Source of the DNA: Lachnospiraceae bacterium UBA2860
GTDB taxonomy: Bacteria > Bacillota > Clostridia > Lachnospirales > Lachnospiraceae
Length of the DNA: 28,590 nucleotides
Reading direction: 5' to 3'
Assembly: GCA_002350625.1 (NCBI GenBank)
Contig: DEFE01000018.1
Span: 1-28,590 of the forward strand
Positions 24,655 to 28,590 of the stretch are shown here, piece by piece (position 1 is the first letter of the stretch; each line of letters opens with the position of its first letter). Below the pieces are notes generated by a model. It saw only the letters and a program-made list of their open reading frames with translations, ran no database searches and was not told the origin of the DNA. A program made the translations under genes and the position numbers.

Positions 24655-26679
24655 ATGCCGCTTACAATAGAGAGGTATGATGTAGTGATTGTGGGAGCCG
24701 GCCACGCGGGATGCGAGGCGGCTCTTGCTTGTGCGCGCACCGGTCTTGAGACGATTATCTTTACCGTGAGCGTGGAGTCGATTGCGCTCATGCCCTGCAA
24801 TCCCAATATCGGAGGAAGCTCGAAGGGTCATCTCGTGCGCGAGGTCGACGCTCTCGGCGGCGAGATGGGAAAGAATATTGACCGGACCTTCATCCAGTCA
24901 AAGATGCTGAACCGCTCCAAGGGCCCGGCCGTGCACTCGCTGCGCGCGCAGGCGGATAAAGCCTCCTATTCTGCTGAAATGCGCCGCGTGCTGGAGAATC
25001 AGGAGCATTTGACGATCCGCCAGCAGGAGGTGACGGAGCTGGTCACAGAGGCGGATCTCAGGCACCTGGGAATCGAGCTTCCGGACAGAGCGCGGGACGT
25101 CTTAGATAAAAATTCAGAATTGCCTGAAAATAATAAAAAATGTACGGAAGAAGAGACGCTATTCACAAAAATCGCACCAAATCCTGTGGACGATGTGGAT
25201 AAAAACGCCGTTATTGCGGGCGTTCGGACGATTTCAGGCGCCATTTACGTGGCAAAAGCGGTCGTTTTGTGCACAGGTGTCTATCTCAAAGCAAGCTGCA
25301 TCTATGGAGACGTCCGCAATGAGACCGGTCCGAACGGCCTCATGCCCGCCAATCATCTCTCCGATTCCCTGCGTGCGCACGGGATTTCCCTGGTCCGTTT
25401 CAAGACGGGAACGCCGGCGCGAATTGACGGCCGAAGCATCGATTTTTCAAAGTGCGTCGAGCAGAAGGGCGATGAGCGCGTGATCCCGTTCTCGTTTTCT
25501 ACGGATCCGGAGAGCGTCCAGATTCCGCAGCGCTCCTGCTTTCTGACCTACACAAATGGCGAGACGCATCGCATCATCCGCGAAAATATCGACCGCTCTC
25601 CGCTTTACGGCGGCGTCATCCACGCGACAGGCCCCCGCTACTGCCCTTCCATCGAGGATAAGGTGATGAAGTTCGCGGACAAGGACAGGCACCAGGTCTT
25701 TATCGAGCCCGAGGGAAATTACACCAACGAGATGTATATCGACGGCATGTCAAGCTCCATGCCGGAGGATGTGCAGCGGGCCATGTACAGAAGCGTGCCG
25801 GGTCTTGAGAACGCGCGCATCGTGAGATACGCTTACGCGATTGAGTATGATTGCCTCTCGCCGAAGCAGCTGAAGGATACTTTGGAGTTCAAGGCGATCC
25901 GCGGCCTTTTTTCCGGGGGGCAGTTCAACGGCAGCTCCGGTTATGAGGAAGCTGCGGCGCAGGGACTGATCGCCGGCATCAATGCGTCACAGTACGTGCG
26001 CGGCGGCGAGCCGCTCGTGCTGCTCCGCTCGGAGGCTTATATCGGCGTCCTCATCGACGATCTTGTGACAAAGGAAAACCAGGAGCCGTACCGCATGATG
26101 ACCAGCCGCGCCGAGTACCGCCTGCTGCTCCGCCAGGACAATGCGGACCTGCGGCTGAGAAAGTACGGGCATCGCGTGGGCCTCGTGAGCGACGAAGAGC
26201 TCAGAAGGACAGAGGAAAAGCGCCGCCAGATAGCGGAGGAACTCTCCCGCCTTTCTCACGTCTATGTCGGAACCAGCCCGGAGGTGCAGGCGCTTCTTAG
26301 AGACCATGAAAGCACAGAACTCCTTTCCGGCGCGGCGCTCACGGAGCTGATCAGGAGACCGGAGCTTTCCTATGAGCTTTTGGCACCGCTTGATCCGGAT
26401 CGCCCGGCTCTTCCGGAGGATGTTGCAGAGCAGGTGAATATTGAAATCAAGTATGCCGGGTATATCGAACGGCAGAAACGACAGGTGGCTGAGTTTGTCC
26501 GCCTGGAGTCGAGACAGATCCCTGAGGATCTGGACTATGACGATGTGCCTTCACTCCGGCTTGAAGCCCGTCAGAAGCTGAAGGCGTTCCGCCCGTCCAG
26601 CATCGGGCAGGCGTCCCGCATCGCGGGGGTGAGTCCGGCGGATATCTCGGTACTTGTCGTATATCTCGGGAGAAAGTGA
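24655..26679 (+). CDS. mnmG: tRNA uridine-5-carboxymethylaminomethyl modification enzyme MnmG (GidA)
   Basis: MnmG is the FAD-dependent partner of MnmE. The dinucleotide-binding motif VIVGAGHAGCEAALACARTG is at residues 11-30. The family segments PCNPNIGGSSKGHLVREVDALGG and SKGPAVHSLRAQAD follow. The C-terminal half has GLFSGGQFNGSSGYEEAAAQ and MTSRAEYRLLLRQDNAD. At 674 residues it exceeds the usual 620-630 because of about 50 extra residues (roughly 134-184), lying between the TELVTE and NAVIAGVRTISGAIY segments. The DNA for the second half of this insertion is AT-rich. GGAGGA lies shortly before the ATG, and rsmG begins 3 bp after the stop. Confidence 0.96.
   Translation: MPLTIERYDVVIVGAGHAGCEAALACARTGLETIIFTVSVESIALMPCNPNIGGSSKGHLVREVDALGGEMGKNIDRTFIQSKMLNRSKGPAVHSLRAQADKASYSAEMRRVLENQEHLTIRQQEVTELVTEADLRHLGIELPDRARDVLDKNSELPENNKKCTEEETLFTKIAPNPVDDVDKNAVIAGVRTISGAIYVAKAVVLCTGVYLKASCIYGDVRNETGPNGLMPANHLSDSLRAHGISLVRFKTGTPARIDGRSIDFSKCVEQKGDERVIPFSFSTDPESVQIPQRSCFLTYTNGETHRIIRENIDRSPLYGGVIHATGPRYCPSIEDKVMKFADKDRHQVFIEPEGNYTNEMYIDGMSSSMPEDVQRAMYRSVPGLENARIVRYAYAIEYDCLSPKQLKDTLEFKAIRGLFSGGQFNGSSGYEEAAAQGLIAGINASQYVRGGEPLVLLRSEAYIGVLIDDLVTKENQEPYRMMTSRAEYRLLLRQDNADLRLRKYGHRVGLVSDEELRRTEEKRRQIAEELSRLSHVYVGTSPEVQALLRDHESTELLSGAALTELIRRPELSYELLAPLDPDRPALPEDVAEQVNIEIKYAGYIERQKRQVAEFVRLESRQIPEDLDYDDVPSLRLEARQKLKAFRPSSIGQASRIAGVSPADISVLVVYLGRK
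25159..25202. other. DnaA-box-like cluster inside the mnmG insertion
   Basis: A perfect DnaA box TGTGGATAA (25194-25202) directly abuts TGTGGACGA (25185-25193, 7 of 9), and CTATTCACA (25159-25167, 8 of 9) lies 17 bp to the left in the opposite orientation. The cluster is in the AT-rich part of the mnmG insertion, about 6.7 kb from the main box cluster. Binding by DnaA is an inference. Confidence 0.4.
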
Positions 26680-26682
26680 GGG

Positions 26683-27408
26683 ATGGCTGTGGCAGAGAAT
26701 GAAAGAGATGCGCTGATTTCTCTTTTTTCTGAGAGAGGCTGGCCTGTCGACGGGCAGAAGGCCGACCAGCTGATGACTTATTACCGCATGCTTGTAGAGA
26801 AAAATCGCGTCATGAACCTGACTAGGATCACGGACTTTCAGGATGCACTGATCAAACATTTTGCGGACAGTTTGATGATTGCTGATCATGTTGACCTTGA
26901 TCACGTGGGAACGGTTCTCGATCTCGGGTCCGGGGCCGGATTTCCGGGCGTTCCGCTCCGCATTATGTATCCGCATCTCCATTTAGTGATGATTGATTCT
27001 GTCGGCAAGAAGATGAGCTTTGTTCAGGACGTGATCGATGAGCTGCAGCTTGCACATACGGAAGCGCGCCATGTGCGCGCGGAGGATCTGGCCAGGGACC
27101 GGAAGCATCGGGAACAATATGATCTCGTCGTGTCCCGCGCTGTGGCAAATCTGTCGACGCTTGCCGAGTACTGTCTTCCTTTCGTGAAGACAGGGGGCTG
27201 CTTTGCCGCTTATAAGGCGGATAACTGTGAGGATGAGGTGGCGGAAGCTGCCGCTGCGATCCGGAAGCTGGGCGGCGAGCCTGCAGACGTTCGTAAGTAC
27301 AGCTTTTCCGGACTGGGACGCGCAATTGTTCTTGTCAAAAAGAAGAGCGCCACGCCGGCGCTTTATCCCAGAAAAGCAGGGACCCCTGCGAAGGAGCCCC
27401 TGCGGTAA
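26683..27408 (+). CDS. rsmG: 16S rRNA (guanine-N7) methyltransferase RsmG (GidB)
   Basis: RsmG methylates G527 (E. coli numbering) of 16S rRNA using S-adenosylmethionine; its loss gives low-level streptomycin resistance. The SAM-binding motif VLDLGSGAGFPGVPLRI is followed by the second motif IDSVGKKMSFVQDV and by DLVVSRAVANLSTLAEYCLP. The 241-residue length is normal. It starts 3 bp after mnmG and is probably in the same transcript. The last codons form an outer GCAGGG/CCCTGC dyad (27376-27403) without a T tract. Confidence 0.96.
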   Translation: MAVAENERDALISLFSERGWPVDGQKADQLMTYYRMLVEKNRVMNLTRITDFQDALIKHFADSLMIADHVDLDHVGTVLDLGSGAGFPGVPLRIMYPHLHLVMIDSVGKKMSFVQDVIDELQLAHTEARHVRAEDLARDRKHREQYDLVVSRAVANLSTLAEYCLPFVKTGGCFAAYKADNCEDEVAEAAAAIRKLGGEPADVRKYSFSGLGRAIVLVKKKSATPALYPRKAGTPAKEPLR

Positions 27409-27411
27409 TAT

Positions 27412-27435
27412 ATAAGAATTATTATAAGAATTATT
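27412..27435 (+). repeat. Two tandem copies of a 12 bp AT-rich unit
   Basis: ATAAGAATTATT occurs twice in direct succession between the convergent rsmG and hydrolase-fold genes. The second copy reaches the stop codon of the minus-strand gene. Confidence 0.85.
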
Positions 27436-28384
27436 AAAGGAACGAAACGATTTCTTTTATCACGCTCTCCGGTTCTTCGAATGCCGGTAATTGCCGCGTA
27501 TGCGGCAGAAGCACGCATTCGAGATTCTTCCGGAGAGTTTTCCATTCTTCTGCCGCCTTCTTAGAGCCGGCTGTCTGTTCTCCAATCAGGATCTTGAGCG
27601 GATTTTTCAACGTCTGCACTGCGTGTGTCACATTGATGTTCAGATATTTTCCCATGTAGCTGGCTGCGAGATAGTGGCCGGCATTCTGTCCCAGATGTGC
27701 GCTCTCGAAGTAAGTATCGATGAGGGCATCGCTGTCGTGGAAGGGATTGTACAGGTACTTCTCGGAGAAATAGTTGTCAATCTGCGGCCTGGAAGAGATG
27801 ATGTTGTAGATGAAGGTTCCCAGGATCGGCAGATTTACGGCTGTACACTTGATTCTGGAACCGAGATCGGGCGCTTCGGCCATGCGCGAAACTGCCGGCG
27901 GGCTGATTAAAAGCATTTTACCGACCAGTTCGGGCTTAAATGCGGCCAGAATGAGAACGAACGCGGCGCTCCGGTTGGAGGCGATGATGTCCGCCTGCTC
28001 TAAGCCGAGAAATTCCATGAAATCATACAGGAACTGCATATAATAGAGACTTGTGTAGCGGAGCTTGGGCTTTCCGGACCTTCCGCAGCCGGGCAGGTCC
28101 ATCATGTATACGGTGTGGTTCTCTGCGAGGGCGTCCGCGATGCGGGACCACTCAAAGGCGCTGCCTGCGGGATGAACGGCGTGCACAAGAATGACCGGAT
28201 CTCCGGTCCCGATCTGCTTGTAATATACGTTGACGCCTTTCCAGTCAAAGAAGTTCTCCGGTGCTGCGCGGAGAAGATGCTTTTTGGTGGCGTGCTTTCC
28301 ATATAAGTGATTTGCTGCGCACAGGGCACCTGTCAGGTAGACGCAGCGACGAATTTCGTCAGGAATGTTAAATTGTGTGTTCAA
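27434..28384 (-). CDS. Alpha/beta-hydrolase-fold protein, probably catalytically inactive
   Basis: The 316-residue protein follows the alpha/beta-hydrolase pattern: NVYYKQIGTGDPVILVHAV near 52-70, YMMDLPGCGRSGKP (93-106), the elbow region DIIASNRSAAFVLILAAFKPE (132-152), LKILIGEQ (263-270) and RQLPAFEEPESV (297-308). Where active members have Gly-x-Ser-x-Gly, the elbow reads A-S-N137-R-S-A. The catalytic-His position in the G-H-x-P motif is Gln298, and the usual Asp after the GE motif is missing. The triad therefore seems lost. The start is TTG with AGGAGG 8 bases upstream. There is no signal peptide; residues 14-25 are mildly hydrophobic. It sits between rsmG and the parS sites, where many Firmicutes have noc, and runs against the local gene direction. 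Confidence 0.82.
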   Translation of the reverse strand: MNTQFNIPDEIRRCVYLTGALCAANHLYGKHATKKHLLRAAPENFFDWKGVNVYYKQIGTGDPVILVHAVHPAGSAFEWSRIADALAENHTVYMMDLPGCGRSGKPKLRYTSLYYMQFLYDFMEFLGLEQADIIASNRSAAFVLILAAFKPELVGKMLLISPPAVSRMAEAPDLGSRIKCTAVNLPILGTFIYNIISSRPQIDNYFSEKYLYNPFHDSDALIDTYFESAHLGQNAGHYLAASYMGKYLNINVTHAVQTLKNPLKILIGEQTAGSKKAAEEWKTLRKNLECVLLPHTRQLPAFEEPESVIKEIVSFL

Positions 28385-28405
28385 TGTGGTTTCCTCCTGA
28401 GGCGG

Positions 28406-28434
28406 ATTATACTTGATTGTGAGAGGAAATGCAA
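28406..28434 (-). promoter_or_regulatory. Promoter of the hydrolase-fold gene next to parS
   Basis: On the minus strand a perfect TATAAT (28406-28411) is 17 bp from a weak -35 TTGCAT (28429-28434). The -35 ends 12 bp from the first parS core, so ParB spreading from parS would cover this promoter. Confidence 0.55.
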
Positions 28435-28446
28435 TCGGAAGTGCTA

Positions 28447-28462
28447 TGTTTCACGTGAAACA
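28447..28462. promoter_or_regulatory. parS: parS site 1
   Basis: A perfect 16 bp palindrome TGTTTCACGTGAAACA, identical to the consensus bacterial parS bound by ParB/Spo0J. Extended by A and T it forms an 18 bp palindrome (28446-28463). Confidence 0.97.
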
Positions 28463-28485
28463 TGCGATTTGGTCTACTCTGCAAC

Positions 28486-28501
28486 TGTTTCACGTGAAAC
28501 A
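28486..28501. promoter_or_regulatory. parS: parS site 2
   Basis: A perfect copy of the 16 bp parS palindrome, exactly 39 bp from the centre of site 1. The intervening DNA has no resemblance to the spacer between sites 2 and 3. Confidence 0.97.
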
Positions 28502-28524
28502 TGTGTTGTGATCTGTTTTACAAG

Positions 28525-28540
28525 TGTTTCACGTGAAACA
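28525..28540. promoter_or_regulatory. parS: parS site 3
   Basis: A third perfect copy, exactly 39 bp from site 2. The window ends 50 bp later, before any parA or parB gene can be seen; these are expected just beyond. Confidence 0.97.
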
Positions 28541-28590
28541 TACAGGCTGGCGCAGCGGCAGATCCATGTTCTCTCTTTGCTCCGTTCCCT

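Noticed and set aside
24250..24831. Antisense 193-residue frame with RQPYIL repeats and a long Val/Ile-rich stretch resembling membrane segments
   Set aside because: The hydrophobic stretch is the reverse complement of the Asp/Glu/Tyr codons of the lipoprotein tail, and the frame overlaps both the lipoprotein gene and the mnmG start.
28446..28541. Three identical repeats with equal spacers, resembling a very short CRISPR array
   Set aside because: The repeat is a perfect 16 bp palindrome identical to parS, the location next to rsmG is the expected partition locus, and there are no cas genes or leader.

Overview
The window is a bacterial chromosome segment centred on the replication origin. 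It most likely comes from a GC-rich member of the Clostridia, probably Lachnospiraceae-like. The basis is the Firmicute gene order dnaA-dnaN-yaaA-recF-gyrB-gyrA on one side and rpmH-rnpA-yidD-yidC-jag-mnmE-mnmG-rsmG on the other, followed by parS sites, together with the style of the GyrA and YidC proteins. This placement is by recognition only; no 16S gene or tRNA is present.

Layout. 1-1096: an intracellular GH43 glycosidase. 1124-7335: a hexuronate catabolic cluster, with uxuB, kdgK, eda and uxaC on the minus strand and uxuA divergent on the plus strand. The five enzymes take glucuronate through fructuronate, mannonate, KDG and KDPG to pyruvate and glyceraldehyde-3-phosphate. No transporter or regulator is in the window. 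7396-9448: folC and nth. 9461-18190: gyrA, gyrB, recF, yaaA, dnaN and dnaA, all minus strand. 18191-18587: the upstream half of a bipartite oriC, with the dnaA and rpmH promoters back to back. The second half lies between dnaA and dnaN (16504-16834). 18588-27408: rpmH, rnpA, yidD, yidC, jag, mnmE, a lipoprotein gene, mnmG and rsmG, all plus strand. 27434-28384: an alpha/beta-hydrolase-fold protein on the minus strand. 28447-28540: three perfect parS sites, where ParB (Spo0J) would load.

Transcription points away from oriC on both sides, except for GH43, uxuA and the hydrolase-fold gene. Several starts were moved from the longest reading frame: eda to 4506, recF to a TTG at 15178, uxuA to 6259 and rnpA to 18823. 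TTG starts behind strong ribosome binding sites also fit yidC, the lipoprotein gene and the hydrolase-fold gene.

The unusual content is concentrated in the right arm. MnmE has about 48 extra residues made of pentapeptide-like repeats. Its partner MnmG has an AT-rich insertion of about 50 residues that carries a cluster of DnaA-box-like sites. A 4 x 15 bp tandem array between yidC and jag is flanked by interleaved inverted repeats, and an 18 bp tandem array precedes mnmG. The lipoprotein has a 60-residue Asp/Glu/Tyr tail. The hydrolase-fold protein appears to lack its whole catalytic triad. The three parS sites are exactly 39 bp apart, centre to centre. I do not see a classical accessory system (CRISPR, transposon, toxin-antitoxin, phage or biosynthetic cluster).
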